Origin: Lunularia cruciata
Lineage: Eukaryota > Streptophyta > Marchantiopsida > Lunulariales > Lunulariaceae
Assembly: GCA_948567375.1 (NCBI GenBank)
Contig: OX419760.1
Span: 7,750,001 to 7,814,000 of the forward strand
Direction: 5' to 3'
DNA length: 64,000 nt
The position numbers were made by a program, and so were the translations under genes. Of this stretch, positions 1 to 11,283 are shown one piece after another. The stretch's first letter is position 1, and each line of letters begins with the position of its first letter. A model generated the notes under the pieces. The model was given only the letters and a program-made list of their open reading frames with translations, had not been told where the DNA came from and made no database searches.

Positions 1-1217
1 ACGCTGTCAAACTGCAAGCATTGCTTTCGGAAGGGCGTGTTTTGATGGAAATGCCCACTCTGGCTGATAGGAACAGCATTCTCATTCGAGACACTAGATT
101 AGAAAATGCCATCATTTGCCAGCCTCAACAACGTAACATGCATGGGCGTATCTTTGGAGGCTTCCTGATGCGGCGAGCCTACGAGTTGTCATACACGACC
201 TGCTATGTGTTTTGTGGAACCAAACCAGTCTTTTTGGAGGTTGACCATGTGGATTTTCGTCGTCCGGTACCACGCAGAACTTGCCAAGAATGGTTTCCAT
301 GCTTTATCTTTCTTACAGAAGGCTTTGTCGTTATCAATATTGGAGCCAGATATTGAGCCAGCTTACTTTGAAGTTCACGTCTATTCTACACGGGCTATTT
401 TCCTGAAATTTCACTCTTATCATTCCAGGTAGATGTCGGGGACTTGTTGCGGTTTAAAGCATGTGTTTTGTACACAGAAATGGATAGTAACGGTGATCCA
501 CTAATTCACATCGAAGTCGTCGCGCATGTCACTCAACCTGAGCTAAAGACTAGTGAGGTAAACGTTGCTTGCCAGCTGCTCTTGTTTGTTTGGTTAAGTA
601 GTAGTGCACATGCTTTGGAACCTGTGGATAACACCGTAGATACCTTAAGCGTAGATTGTGATAGCGTTGGTCCATTTGTTTCACGTTAAAGGATGAAAGG
701 CTACTGAGCGTCCATGATTGCTCGTCTATCAAATGCCTCTTGTTTGATCATAGTGTATTCATTCTCTTTTTACGTACGCTGGACTACTGTAGTAATTCTC
801 ATCGTAGACGCCAGGCTCCTCACTGCCCAAAAGGCAATTGGACGTTTCCTGATGGCAAAGGCACCTGTCAATCCGATGTAGATTGATCGTGGGGAGATAG
901 CTGTACCTATGAGAACTGGAGCTTGTGGCATGTACTCTGAGCCAAAAATAACAAGCTGTGAACGTAATACCGGCTTCTAATCGTATCTTCTGTTACTCTA
1001 TCTGTGTTCTTTTTCTTTTGCTTTTTTTGAGCAGGTTTCCAACACTTTCTACTTTACATTCAGTAATGATCCGGAGAACCGAAAGGATGGAGCCGCTCCT
1101 ATTTTGAAAGTTGTGCCGTCACTCGAGGAAGAAGCTCGCATTGTTTTGTCCCGATATGATGCCGATCACCCAGTTAATTATCCTGTCCTCGTAAAACAGC
1201 ACTCTCAGTCTCGATAA
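1..1217 (+). CDS. Acyl-CoA thioesterase (ACOT9-like), 3' part, three exons
   Basis: Hydrolyses acyl-CoA thioesters to free fatty acid and CoA; family members act in mitochondria or plastids. The reading frame is open from the window edge, so the 5' end is missing. Exons are 3-266, 429-557 and 1035-1217 (stop TAA 1215-1217). Introns 267-428 and 558-1034 start with GT, end with AG and are phase 0. Joining them gives a continuous hot-dog fold. Motifs include RDTRLENAIICQPQQRN, then MHGRIFGGFLMRRAYEL (the helix typical of the family), EVDHVDFRRP joined across intron 1 to VDVGDLLRFKACVLYTEMD, and SEVSNTFYFTFSND across intron 2. The C-terminus (VVPSLEEEARIVLSRYDA, ending QHSQSR) is where the family normally stops. 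No frame damage is seen, so the gene looks functional. The exact subcellular target is unknown because the N-terminus lies outside the window. Confidence 0.93.
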
Positions 1218-3183
1218 TTGAATTGGTGGGGAAAGCAAAGGACAGGAGATGTAGCTATTTTTGTTTCAGTAAGATGAAAGCCGTGCTGAAGTTGACCGTG
1301 AAATGTGCAGCACACATCCTCCAACATGTATATGCTAAGTGTAGAGTTCTTCGTCACTATTATGAAGTCTAATGGATCTAGTTTATCGTTATGATATAAG
1401 CCGTTGATGCTAGAACTGTGACTTGACCCCTTACGGAAACGTCTGGCTTTTGGGTCGGGGAGTTCTATTGCTCTGATAACGGTTCGAACATCTGCCAGGC
1501 TCTGCACGCTCCTGATATCAAGTAGCGTTGCATATTTTATAATTCATGTCATGATCCTACGCCTTGTTGAGAAAATAGGATCATGTTGTAGGGAACCCAG
1601 TGTCTGCTTCACCTGCAGAGACTCATAGGCCTTCTATTGTAGTTGATGTACTTTTCTGTACAAGAGGTAGTCACAACGTAAGTTGTCAGCCGAAAATATG
1701 GGATGGGATATTTCAAAATCTATCACTGCAATTTAATCTAGATGCAAATATGCTCACAACTCTCTAGGTCATTGCTGGCAATTAGAAGTTTTGAACGTAG
1801 AAGTAAGAAGACCATCATCGTTAGATTACTCACTACTCTACTTTGCAGGTGTAAAATCTTTTGTGTTCATCCCCTTCTACAATCGATCTTTTTCCGTAAT
1901 GTTTGTGTAGGAAAATCTGAAGGTTTGCTTGTGAATTGCTCCACGTTTATCCCCCTTTCGTTGCAGGGTGTACCTAGTCGATCTTCTCAACCTAAGTAGC
2001 TGCGCAAGATTAGTGCACTTTTGAGCTTTGTTAGTGGAGCGGGGTTAAACCAACTCTCTCTTACAAAGCAACTATGTTGGATCCTTTCTGTTGTAGTCTC
2101 GAAAATCTATAAAATGGTCTTGGGGGATCTAACATTCTCCAATGCACCTCCACAGAGTTGAGAACAGAACCAATTTGGCTACTGCGAAAGCTGTTGTCTA
2201 AATGGAGATATGAGACGGTACTCTGAGCTGGTATAAAAGCCTCATGACGGCACTGGAGATCCATCTGCTAGTTGTCATAAAGAGCATGACACGGGACTTC
2301 TTGTTTGTTCCTAATTATCTGTTGTTGCACAAATGAATGCGCTTACGGGATGCTATTTTGTCTTCTCACTGAAGAGTTACCAGTGGGCGGACAAATGAAG
2401 CATCAAGCAAAGCCTTGTGAGAGAATTCGGTGTCATGCTTCCCTAGTGTGTCAAGCAAATAGCAATAGATGTCTCACGGAGATTTCGAGAACTTATTGAA
2501 CTTCGGAACTTCAGAGCGCCTGAGGCATTAGATGCTAAAAGATGAAATCGTTTGAACCTCTAATAGTACGGAACTCATTCTGTTCGCCGGCAACTGATGA
2601 AGTTGAAAAGATCAAAAGAAAATGAGGGTTGGTAACAATTGTTTAATCAGCTGTTTTATTTCTTCTTGCGAAGACTGAGTCGCGTGAAGTTCATCAGTTG
2701 TGCGTTGTCTTCCGACACTTCGTTTCCTTGTCAGGATCATTTGAGACGGTAAATTCTATTTTCTACATTCCAGCTCATATCTCCATCTATCTCCTGTTAA
2801 ACAATTGTTAGTGTCAACCGAGTGTATTATAGACCAACCTTTGTCCGTAGCCAATATCAGTTGTTGAGTTGGCCCTTCGAAAATTTGAGAATAATCACTT
2901 ACAAAGTTATTAAATCTGTTCTGGAGCAAATTTTATCAGTAAAACATGTCAGGAACTTATTCCGTTCATGAAACGGTTTAGGCTAGCCTCGTGTAAGCTC
3001 TCTGTAGCTCGTACATGTGATGCTGAAGTATTGTCTGAATAGGATCACGGCTATGTTATAAAATTCTGTTGTATATTTGTTACATGTATAAATCCTTGTA
3101 AGTCAAGTGAATTTCCTTATGTGAATCTATGAACGAAAGGTTCGCACCAGGCTTGAAACGGAAAAGACTCAAGCAAAGGTACG
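1218..3183. other. 3' flank and intergenic DNA, no gene seen
   Basis: The first few hundred bases after the thioesterase stop must hold its 3' UTR, but no unambiguous polyadenylation signal stands out. Open frames here are short (under 105 codons), lack recognisable domains and overlap each other. I see no tRNA, rRNA or other structured RNA that I can name. Confidence 0.5.
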
Positions 3184-3570
3184 TCACTTGATAAAGTCTT
3201 GCTCTGTAAGAAAATTGCTCATTAAGCTGAAAGGAAATTTTATCATGGCATCTGCGTCTTCACTAGAAGGGTTCAACGAGAAGCAAACCTCTACCCCAAG
3301 ACTCTTTAGCTCCTGCATAAAGGTGTCATATAAGCATTTCAGTTGAATTGCGGAAAATGTACTTAGATTGAGCTTATTTAGTACTTGCCTAAAAAAGATG
3401 GCAGAGTACTGATAAGCCTTGTCAAGTAGCCCAAGAACTCCATCAGTTCAATTTCAGAGTCAGTCCTCACAATGATTAGGCATCAAGAACACATCTGGAT
3501 TGGATGTGAGGCTAAACTTCTTACGAAATGTCTCAATGTCTGATTTCTTGGGCATATGAACCATGAAAGG
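3184..3570 (-). pseudogene. Coding-like remnant of an unidentified protein
   Basis: Read on the minus strand, a frame of about 88 codons is open between roughly 3450 and the TGA at 3184-3186. It contains well-formed segments such as YQYSAIFFRQVL, LKCLYDTFMQELKSLGVEV and MSNFLTEQDFIK. Upstream, two other frames contribute SDIETFRKKFSLTSNPDVFLMP and TDSEIELMEFLG before stops. This pattern of protein-like stretches joined only by frame changes suggests a broken gene or transposon fragment, or exons whose introns I cannot place. I do not recognise the family. Composition is close to that of the host genes rather than the AT-rich transposons. The upstream end runs into the inverted repeat at 3545-3597. 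Confidence 0.35.
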
Positions 3571-3597
3571 AATGTTCATGGTTCATGTGCCCAAGAA
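3545..3597. repeat. 22-bp inverted repeat, one mismatch
   Basis: Arms 3545-3566 and 3576-3597 are reverse complements with a single mismatch, separated by a 9-nt loop. Each arm spells the same short peptide segment (FMVHMPKK/FMVHVPKK) on its own strand, so the right arm looks like an inverted copy of part of the neighbouring coding-like remnant. Confidence 0.8.
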
Positions 3598-3673
3598 GGA
3601 ACTCTTTTATGGCTAGTACATCATTCTGTTCATGGTTCATGTGCACAAGAAGGAACTCTTTTATGGCTAGTAG
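3574..3673. repeat. Tandem duplication, 46-nt unit with 54-bp period
   Basis: Units 3574-3619 and 3628-3673 differ at only about two positions and begin GTTCATGGTTCATGTGC. The 8-nt spacer is not repeated. The first unit overlaps the right arm of the inverted repeat. Confidence 0.85.
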
Positions 3674-3686
3674 ATCTACTAGCCAT
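3663..3686. repeat. Perfect 24-bp palindrome
   Basis: The 12-nt half ATGGCTAGTAGA is followed directly by its exact reverse complement, with no loop. It lies at the end of the second tandem unit. Confidence 0.85.
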
Positions 3687-4252
3687 CAATTAGACGTTCG
3701 TTCCTTGGAGCTTTTGGCATTCGGCAATTGTTGACGAATCTTTAAAATGGGGAAAGTACTGCCATCCATATCTTCGAGATCCTACATGTGGTGAGGAGCG
3801 AACGGGAAACACTTGAGCACGGAATACCTACCTATCATATCAACAGAACGAGAAGACACTTGAGCAATGTAGCTATTTAATTACCCCGTAGTCCGGCCCC
3901 AAGGATAGAAAGATTCCCAGCTCTGTACTCAGCAACTAGAATCCATACGATCATCTTATTGTTATACTGCAAATGGCTTTCGATATTGTCACTCCTGGAA
4001 ACCAAAGCTCTATGCTCATCACCTAATCACAACAAAGGCTTAACGGCTTTCATATGCAGGACACCAAAGCTACTTCAACTGGATTGGATTGCACATCTAG
4101 AAATCATGGTTGATGTGCTTCATGAGTTCAATCTGCATTCTCAATATTGTTGAGGTATTGCGTTACATTTCCAAGGGCTGTTCTCCTGTACTCGTCCAAC
4201 TAAAAGACTTTGTTTGCGCCCATACACCACGTATACAGTAAACTTATAAAGT

Positions 4253-4287
4253 AGGCGACCGCGTAGGAAAACCGAAGGATGGGAAGA
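4253..4287 (-). repeat. 35-nt motif shared with the 3' flank of the LINE fragment
   Basis: This stretch matches 7577-7611 at 33 of 35 positions (core AGGCGACCGCGTAGGAAAA, then GAAGGATGGGAAGA). Flanking sequence is not shared. It is bracketed by 15-nt arms 4231-4245 and 4286-4300 that are inverted relative to each other with two mismatches. Because 7577-7611 lies just 3' of the minus-strand LINE-like frame, this may be a minimal 5'-truncated copy of the same family's 3' end, or a SINE tail. That is inference. Confidence 0.6.
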
Positions 4288-4955
4288 GTTTACAGTATAC
4301 AGTGAGAATGCAAGCATGGTAGTTTGCAGTTTGCAATGGTACCACGTTCACTACATAAGGTGAACTGGTGAACAGTCGTCGCCCCGGTGAAAATAGGCAG
4401 ATGTCGAGCAACTATTGTCTGGCAAAGTGCTTGACCACAGTGTGCACCCCATAGTAATGACTCCAACTTAAGTTCCGTTTGTACGTAGGCTCTAGATACG
4501 CAGAAGCACGAAACCACTTGATCTAAACGTAAGGTAAGTGTTGGAAAACGTCCATAAATTAATGAAGTTCCGTAATGAAGACATAATACCGTTCATTTCC
4601 AAATTTGTTTGATGTTTGCCTTAGTAGATGTCTGAACAAGCAGATTCCCAACTTTATCTTGGCATCTGCATTCAGTACAAGTTGTGAAACGCTGGCCTGG
4701 CGCTCATAAATTCGTAGAACCCGATAATGAGAAGAACATACGGTAACACACTTTGACTTTCACGCGACAGAGGAGTTTATCCAACTGGAAGCTGAAAAGT
4801 GAAGGATGGACGGCGAAGAATACTGTCAAGACAGATGGCTCGTATCGCAACGGAGAAAGTTTGGGGGGATTATCAGGCAACATCAGGAGCGAGGGGAAAG
4901 TGCAGGCGCGGGGTGGGTTACGACAGGACAAGATACACGGCAAAGGGGTTGGGCT

Positions 4956-4975
4956 CCATCCATCCATCCATCCAT
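4956..4975. repeat. (CCAT)5 microsatellite
   Basis: Five perfect tandem CCAT units upstream of psbQ. Confidence 0.9.
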
Positions 4976-4989
4976 TGGCCCACGCGATA

Positions 4990-5364
4990 CCTCCATTATC
5001 CGAAAATCCTGGGCAGGCCACAAGAGCTGCCCGTGCTACACCTTATCTCCTTGTTCTACTGCGCATACAAATTTCTCCCATTTCCGCGCGGGCTGCACAA
5101 TCCGTTCAGCGGCCACGAGATTGGCTACTGTGGTGATCAAAATCTGCCCGCTGCCCGTTTTGGTTGCGCCACTGAGTCTCCGCCTACCGGGAAAGGATTG
5201 TAACTGAGCCAGAATTATCCCGTAGTTGCTCCTGCAGAGTGCGTCGAGATCTTTTTCTTCAGGTCGCGCATTAGTGTCCAGCAGCTCGGCATTCCTCCAT
5301 AGCCAGTTCAGAAATTCGTGTGCATTCCTAGAGGGTTGAGCAGATCCGAGAACAGAGTGTAGAG
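4990..5364 (+). promoter_or_regulatory. Probable psbQ promoter and 5' UTR
   Basis: This is the non-coding DNA directly upstream of the psbQ ATG. Three GATAA cores (minus-strand reading at 4996-5000, 5043-5047 and 5215-5219) resemble I-box elements common in light-regulated photosynthesis genes. An ATTGG (inverted CCAAT) occurs near 5119. No convincing TATA box is visible. These short motifs can occur by chance. Confidence 0.3.
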
Positions 5365-6367
5365 ATGGCTCAAAGCGTGGCGTGTATGGCTGGTATCAGC
5401 GGAGTGAGACTGGAAGGTTTGGCTGCGCAGGGAGCGGCTAATGCACGCGCTCTCAATGGAACCGCGAGCACCAGCAGCAGCGTCTGTGTGCGCTCCGGAA
5501 GGATGAATGTTGTTGCCCTTGTTTCCCAGGACGAGGTGCAGAGCAGGCGATCGTTGCTCAGCCTCATCGCCACCACCGTAGCCGCCGGCGTTTTCGCCAA
5601 CGAGGCCCACGCCGTGTCGGATATCAAGCTGAACCCTCCCCCACCACTAAGCGGTGGTCTCAGTATGTATTTCGCCTGTCCATATTGGCCTGATGACTGA
5701 ACTTGCTTTTGCTCTCCCTCCCAAGCATCCCGAACTCATGAAGAACATCAGACTCCGGTCTGGGCTTTATCCTCATAAAACTTCACAATGTAACATACTA
5801 TGGCGCCATCCACGAGTTGAAATTAGAATCATTATTGACCAACTTCATTGCTACGCTGAATCATGTAATCGTCACCAATACGTCCAGCAATATCTGGCTA
5901 AATTTGTATCTCCTTCAGGGAATTACTTAATTCAGGTTAACGAAATGACTGAGTTTATTATGTCTTCAGGTGGAACCAAGAATGCGGACCAGGCCAGAGA
6001 TACCGACTTGGACCTGAAGGAGAGGAACTACATCCAGATCCTTTCCAACCCCGAGGCCCTTGGCCGGGTCAAGGTTGCTGCGAAGTCTATTAGTGACACC
6101 AAGCCCTTGATCGACAAGGCAGCATGGCCCTACGTCCAGAACGGTCTAAGAGGACCAGCATCCACTCTCTTGTTCGACATCGACCAACTGATCTCCTCAA
6201 AAGCCGACAAGGCCGAGAAGAAATCCCTCAAGGGTTTGAAGGATCAGCTCAAGGGTGCCCTTAACGAGCTCGACTACGCATGCAGGGTGAAGAGCTCCCC
6301 AAAGGCTAACAAGTATTTCAACGAGGCCGTCTCACTTTTGAACGACATTATCCCCAAGCTAGCTTGA
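5365..6367 (+). CDS. psbQ: PsbQ, oxygen-evolving enhancer protein 3 of photosystem II
   Basis: Extrinsic lumenal subunit that stabilises the manganese cluster and its calcium and chloride requirement on the thylakoid lumen face of photosystem II. Exon 1 is 5365-5662, the intron 5663-5969 (GTATGT...CAG, phase 1) and exon 2 5970-6367, giving 231 residues. The ATG sits in AGAGATGGCT with G at +4. Residues 1 to about 55 are a Ser/Ala/Arg-rich chloroplast transit peptide. Residues 56-83 form a lumen signal with twin arginines (R61-R62), a hydrophobic stretch and AHA before the predicted cleavage, giving a mature protein of about 148 residues. The mature part starts with a PPPPLSGGLSGTKNADQARD segment that spans the splice junction and continues as the PsbQ four-helix bundle (KPLIDKAAWPYVQNGLRG; DQLKGALNELDYACRVKS; SLLNDIIPKLA). 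No defects are seen, and the length is typical of plant PsbQ. Confidence 0.95.
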
Positions 6368-7576
6368 GTCTCATCTGTGTAACATGCTGTGAAAATATAC
6401 CATGACCAAAGCGTCATTTGTAAGTTATTTATCCAATTCTTTTGTTCTGGGAACGTGAGGTGTCCGGTTTAGCCTGTAAAATTGAGGCGTCACTGAGATG
6501 CATTTGAAAACAAAGAATGCAGATGATGTACTTGAGTGTGTGTAAATCCGTCGATAATACGAGGTTCCTTGCCAAGAAATTTCTCTGAGTAGCATGGATC
6601 GTTATGAATTGGGCCTCCATATTGACACATGTAGTTCACCAATTTTCTTACCTTATCATTTGTGAGTACTGTAACATCGGCTGCGGCCTATCCAAAGACC
6701 ATGGATTATTCTGACGTATTAGGCCTGAAGAATGAGAGAAAGTTTCCGGACGGTGACGTACTTAAGTTTAGCCAATGAAGGAAAGGAAGGTGGTATGCAA
6801 AATTGAAAACCTCGAAAACACTAAACACTAAAAAAATACGTAGCACAAATCGACAAAAAATTCAAAATCTTTCACTGCAACTGTGACCCTGACAGTTGAA
6901 ATTCTGACTGAAAATTGTGGAATCTAGTCTACGCGACGTGTAGACACCTTGTCTGGATGATGTGAAGATGAGAAACACTGGAAATATGTACGAGAAGAAC
7001 GTTTGCGCCAAAAATTCTCCTCAAATCTGGAACCTCTTCCACTGAAATGGAAAGTTGTGAAGAATATGAATTCATCCCAAAGAAACCTATCCGATGTTGC
7101 CGCAAACAAATAAACAACTACAATAGTAAACTCCATTTAACAACAAGATGAGCAGGCGTAACTCAGCTAGACCTAAAAAGTATCGAGAATATTGTGCCGA
7201 CAAAAAGAAAGACTTTTCGTTCCAGAACCAATTATAAGTGGTTATCTAGCCAAGCATAAATCCATGGCAACCATGTGTGCAGTTTTGTATTTACAGCGTA
7301 TGTGATGTAGAGGTCCTCTTATATATTCAATATTACAACGAATTATACATTTGTACAAATACCATACAAAATACAAAAAGGATAGATACATTTATACAAA
7401 TTAAACATTCGTCCAGTTCGTTTTAAGGCAACCCCTACATATTACATTCTAATTGAGTAGCGTTTGTCGAGTGAAAAAGCTACCAGCATTGTGAGATTAG
7501 ATTTTGTGCTTTCGAGGCTACAAAAGAACAAGACAATAAATGTATTTTGGAAGAAGAGGTAGACAATAAAGAAAAA
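6368..7576. other. psbQ 3' flank and intergenic DNA
   Basis: AT content rises after about 6800. Short open frames on both strands have no recognisable domain. I see no RNA gene or transposon end that I can support. Confidence 0.5.
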
Positions 7577-7611
7577 AGGCGACCGCGTAGGAAAAATGAA
7601 GGATGGGAAGA
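7577..7611 (-). repeat. 35-nt motif 3' of the LINE-like frame
   Basis: Second copy of the motif at 4253-4287. On the minus strand it lies 46 nt after the stop codon of the LINE-like frame and is followed by a T-rich run, a position that fits the 3' terminus of a non-LTR retrotransposon. Confidence 0.6.
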
Positions 7612-7656
7612 CCCCATCAAGCCGTACAAGGGAGAGACAAAAAAGGTAACATGGGG

Positions 7657-8385
7657 CTAAGCCCCAATAGAGTCTGTATGAGAAATCTGCCCTACCGCAC
7701 CTAAGATATCCGAGCTATGCAAGTCGTACGGTCTACACACAACTGGAGCATCCGAAGAAATATCACCTAATGTGATTGCTCTCCTATGGATTGCACCAGC
7801 CACTGCCCTCTGTAGAGCAATGGATACACACTGTCTAAAGTAAGCTACAAAGTATGAGAGTGAGAGTGGTACCCCCTGACGCCTAACATGATAAGCTCTC
7901 GCGCACTCCCTGACAAATGTGTCAAATGCCGTGTCCATCGCTCCATATAACTCCAAGGCTAGAGGAACAAAGAGGTGACCTCGCTGCATGCCCCTATACT
8001 TGGAGACCTTGCGACCTGCTGCTGCACTCGCCGCCCATCCAAGGGGATGGGTAATCACTCCCTCCGAAACTGTATCTCGCGTAGGGTCCATCACCACGAC
8101 ATCCGCTACTGTCACCTGATCATCTCGGACCAAGTATAAGTCTGCTCTGACACATGTCGTCTGCAACGCATACGAACGCTCCCTCCAAGCCAAGTATCCA
8201 CTCTCTCGTGCCATAGCAAACACTATGTCTCTAATGGCATCATGGGTAGCTATCCTCTGTCCTCCAAAAGGACACCGTGTCATGTGGACCGCCGCTGCAT
8301 CTAGTGTAGAACCACACTCACAAGTGAGTGGTAGACAATAAATGGGGACAGAACAAGAGGTACATTTCCCATGAGGAAAGGTAGT
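7657..8385 (-). pseudogene. C-terminal fragment of a LINE-like retrotransposon (zinc motif plus endonuclease-like domain)
   Basis: An uninterrupted minus-strand frame runs from a stop near 8388 to the TAG at 7657; the first ATG is at 8281-8283. Before that ATG the frame already reads CTSCSVPIYCLPLTCECG. With the following VHMTRCPFGGQRIATHDAIRD this forms the Cys/His cluster found just after the reverse transcriptase in many eukaryotic non-LTR elements. Next comes a region resembling a PD-(D/E)XK restriction-like endonuclease: RADLYLV, then VADVVVMDP, then AAGRKVSKYRG and HLFVPLALELYGAMD. No reverse transcriptase remains upstream, so the copy is 5'-truncated, as is usual for target-primed insertions. 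It is richer in GC than its surroundings and has no internal stop over 240 codons, which suggests recent arrival or host use. Family assignment rests on motif order only. Confidence 0.6.
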
Positions 8386-9655
8386 TTAGATAACAAAACG
8401 AAATCAAGTATACTGTTAGAATAATAGCATGAAAATATTTGAAACAAATAAACTAAGGATATATAACTTAAAGTATCAAATATATTTCAACCATGTAAAA
8501 AAAATTTGCATGTTAATTTGCAGTTAATATTTAATAAGAAATTATTTTACTTTCAAGATGATTTAGTATTAAGAGCTATCGATCTAGATGTAAGAGGAAA
8601 TCTACTTTGGTCAAGATAAGGTATAGAAATAATTAAGGAGTTGATTTTATAAGAAGAAAAAAGTATTTTTCTTGACATATGAAGTAAGCAATAATATGTA
8701 GTGGCTTCATAAGAGATAAAACATTAATTAACTATATTCTGCAATGGGACGGTAACCCATAGATTCGGGCATAAGACAATCAAATGATATATCGTCACTC
8801 CTAATAATCGTTTTGCATGCAAATATTTTGTTAGCTTTCACTGCTTAGGATGTGATTTCAAGTTAACTTACTCTACAATCATCGAATTTGTGAAAAGAAT
8901 ACTCAAAGCAATCATGCATTCCGATGAAATTTTTTTCTTTATTTTATATATGATATATCTATCAGGTAAAGATTACTATTTTACATGCACTTGATCTACA
9001 TGCACATGATCTCTATGTCAAGTAAAGACTTTCAATTTCATTGTGTGCGATTTCTAATCAGGAAATAAAATAGGATTAACTTGAGTTCAAAAGAAGATAG
9101 TAATATATGATATGCAAAACAAAACAACTGCAATAAAGAGGATACAAAGACCTCAAACAACGAAGTAATATCAAAGAAGAATATAGTTAATCAACAAGCA
9201 ATAAAAGAGAAGTAGAGGAAACTACAAAGTGTAAAATATCGATTGAATAATAATAATCCAAAAGGATATGCATTGATATGTTACATTCAAGCAAGAGTGT
9301 GAGTGAAACACTCGTGCCTAAATATATACCTAGCATGAGTAGAGAGTTACATACATATTATGTTATTAGGTTTTAATTCAAACATATCTACTATAAAAAG
9401 TTATCAATGCATTTCAGATTATTAAGTAGGTATATAAAGAATGGCTAATATTATAATCTACTTACCTTTAAATTCAGATATATAGGAAAGGGCAATTTTT
9501 CTTTATTACAAAAAGTGAAAAAATTATTGACAAAAGCATACTACCAAGATTAAGAAAAAAATTTGGTTTACCTAATGTTACAAAAAACATCAAAAAGAAA
9601 ATACCACAGGGGATATAATACAACCTCCTATTGAAAAAATAATACTAAGTCTACA

Positions 9656-9682
9656 AATAATAATAATAATAATAATAATAAT
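9656..9682. repeat. (AAT)9 microsatellite
   Basis: Nine perfect AAT units in AT-rich DNA. Confidence 0.9.
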
Positions 9683-10277
9683 TTATACAAATAAAAAAAG
9701 GAGTATGTTGAGACATGTATGAGATATTGTCCTTATTGTTCAGAAGTACTTTCCCAAGTAATTCCCTATTAATTTCTTCTTTAAGTACAAAATTCTAATG
9801 GTATTTTTATCACAATTGACAATTTATTTTCAAGGTATAATTATCGTAATAAATTTATAATCAGAAGCTAATAATTTTAAATTGATAAATCATTCTTTGC
9901 TACATATAACAAGAGATACAAACATTTCCATGCTTATTCTCTCAGGACAATATTTTCCATTTGAATACTTTTGCTTGCTCTATTGTCAACCATTGAATCT
10001 TTGCTTTCCTTGGTTTCTCTTTCTCACTTCCAAAATAGCACCTTAAGAACTTGATATACATCAAATAGCCTAAAAACTAAACATGTGTTGCAAGTGTTAC
10101 TACTAATTTTTCCTCATAGCTCCTAGAGATCATGTATCCAATTCAATTTATTAAATGTATATGTACTTGCACAAGGTTATTTTGGGTTTCCGTAAAGAAG
10201 TACTCATTATGCAAAAATGCAAATTCCTCAATTTCTTCATGATAATCATTGATTATGGAGGCTCAAACCAAATGTGG

Positions 10278-10354
10278 CCAAGTGGTATGCGTGTTTTCAA
10301 ACAGACATATTAGTAAGCTATATGACTTTCCAAGTGGTATGCGTGTTTTCAAAC
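10278..10354. repeat. 25-bp direct repeat pair
   Basis: Identical 25-mers beginning CCAAGTGGTATGCGTG lie at 10278-10302 and 10330-10354. Confidence 0.85.
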
Positions 10355-11283
10355 TAAGTTGAAATACTTGAAAGAAAAAAAATCATTCTACCATACAATC
10401 TCATTCTTTGAAAAGAGTAGAAACCAATCTCTTTCTTAATGTTTCCACTTGCCTACTAAAGATTAGTCAATGTTCCAACAACATATGTTGCTAATGCTTT
10501 TTCCAAATCCTAGGCTTTGCCGTTGATTCTAAAAGTAATTTTATCAACCTTAAGGTCTATCCCTAGTACATATGCATTTAAATTACATGTAATAATTCCT
10601 CCTTGATTCCATTGTGCACCTATAGTGCATTGGTAGAAAAGAAATTCTTCCAAAATTTGATCCAATAGCCACTACTTTCAAACTAAATTATGAATTAAAA
10701 GTAATATTAAATAATTTCTTCCAAAATCTGATGCAATACTTATTACTTTGAAACTAAATTATTAACTAAAATTCCTATCATTTAAAGCATGAATGTGCTT
10801 GTGCAATTGATCTTAAATTTTTTTTAATCCCATAATTGCTTCACTATATAGAAGAAGGTGTAGGAGCCTAGGAGTCTTGTTTGACAACTATAAGAAGAGT
10901 TATAGATCTTTTAAGATGAATAAAAATTAAGCTTAATATTTAATCAATGTAATTATAAGTGTGGCAAACCACTAAAAACCTAAGGTTCAATCATTTTGAG
11001 TATTATTCTATTTAAAGCATGCAAACGTGTTTTGATTGAATTTTTCTCAAATTATACTATACTATTGAAAGTATAACTCACAAGGAAGCACATTAGTGTA
11101 TTGAATCAAGATGCAATTCAAGATTGATATGGTAAGATTTGAAACATACTAAAGGTTCTTAAATATTGAGAAGAGTTTTGATTTCATATTGCTACTAAAA
11201 ATCAATATGCCAAAAAAATACATCCCAAAAAATCATGTATTTTCAATTAGTTTTGGATTCTTCTTGAAATATTAGAGTGATTT

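Larger units (their letters stand above)
3687..4990. other. Intergenic DNA, no gene seen
   Basis: Apart from the short repeats listed separately I find no supported gene. Overlapping open frames near 4290-5020 on both strands carry no domain I recognise. They are best explained by the higher GC content of the psbQ upstream region. Confidence 0.45.
8386..11283. other. AT-rich intergenic DNA without genes
   Basis: Strongly AT-rich with no reading frame above 60 codons. It contains an (AAT)9 microsatellite (9656-9682), a perfect 25-bp direct repeat (10278-10302 and 10330-10354) and an imperfect tandem duplication of about 55 bp around 10645-10770. It forms the left flank of the nested retrotransposon block. 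Confidence 0.6.

Noticed and set aside
4704-5207. Overlapping open frames of 105-134 codons on both strands upstream of psbQ
   Set aside because: They overlap in several frames and lack any recognisable domain. Open frames are expected by chance in this GC-richer promoter region.
6924-7136. Two overlapping minus-strand frames of 62-70 codons
   Set aside because: They overlap in different frames with no protein features; probably chance.
7657-8283. A single-copy host gene of about 208 residues
   Set aside because: The frame continues upstream of the first ATG into a Cys/His cluster characteristic of the region after a retrotransposon RT, so a truncated LINE-like element is more likely. Host use is not excluded.
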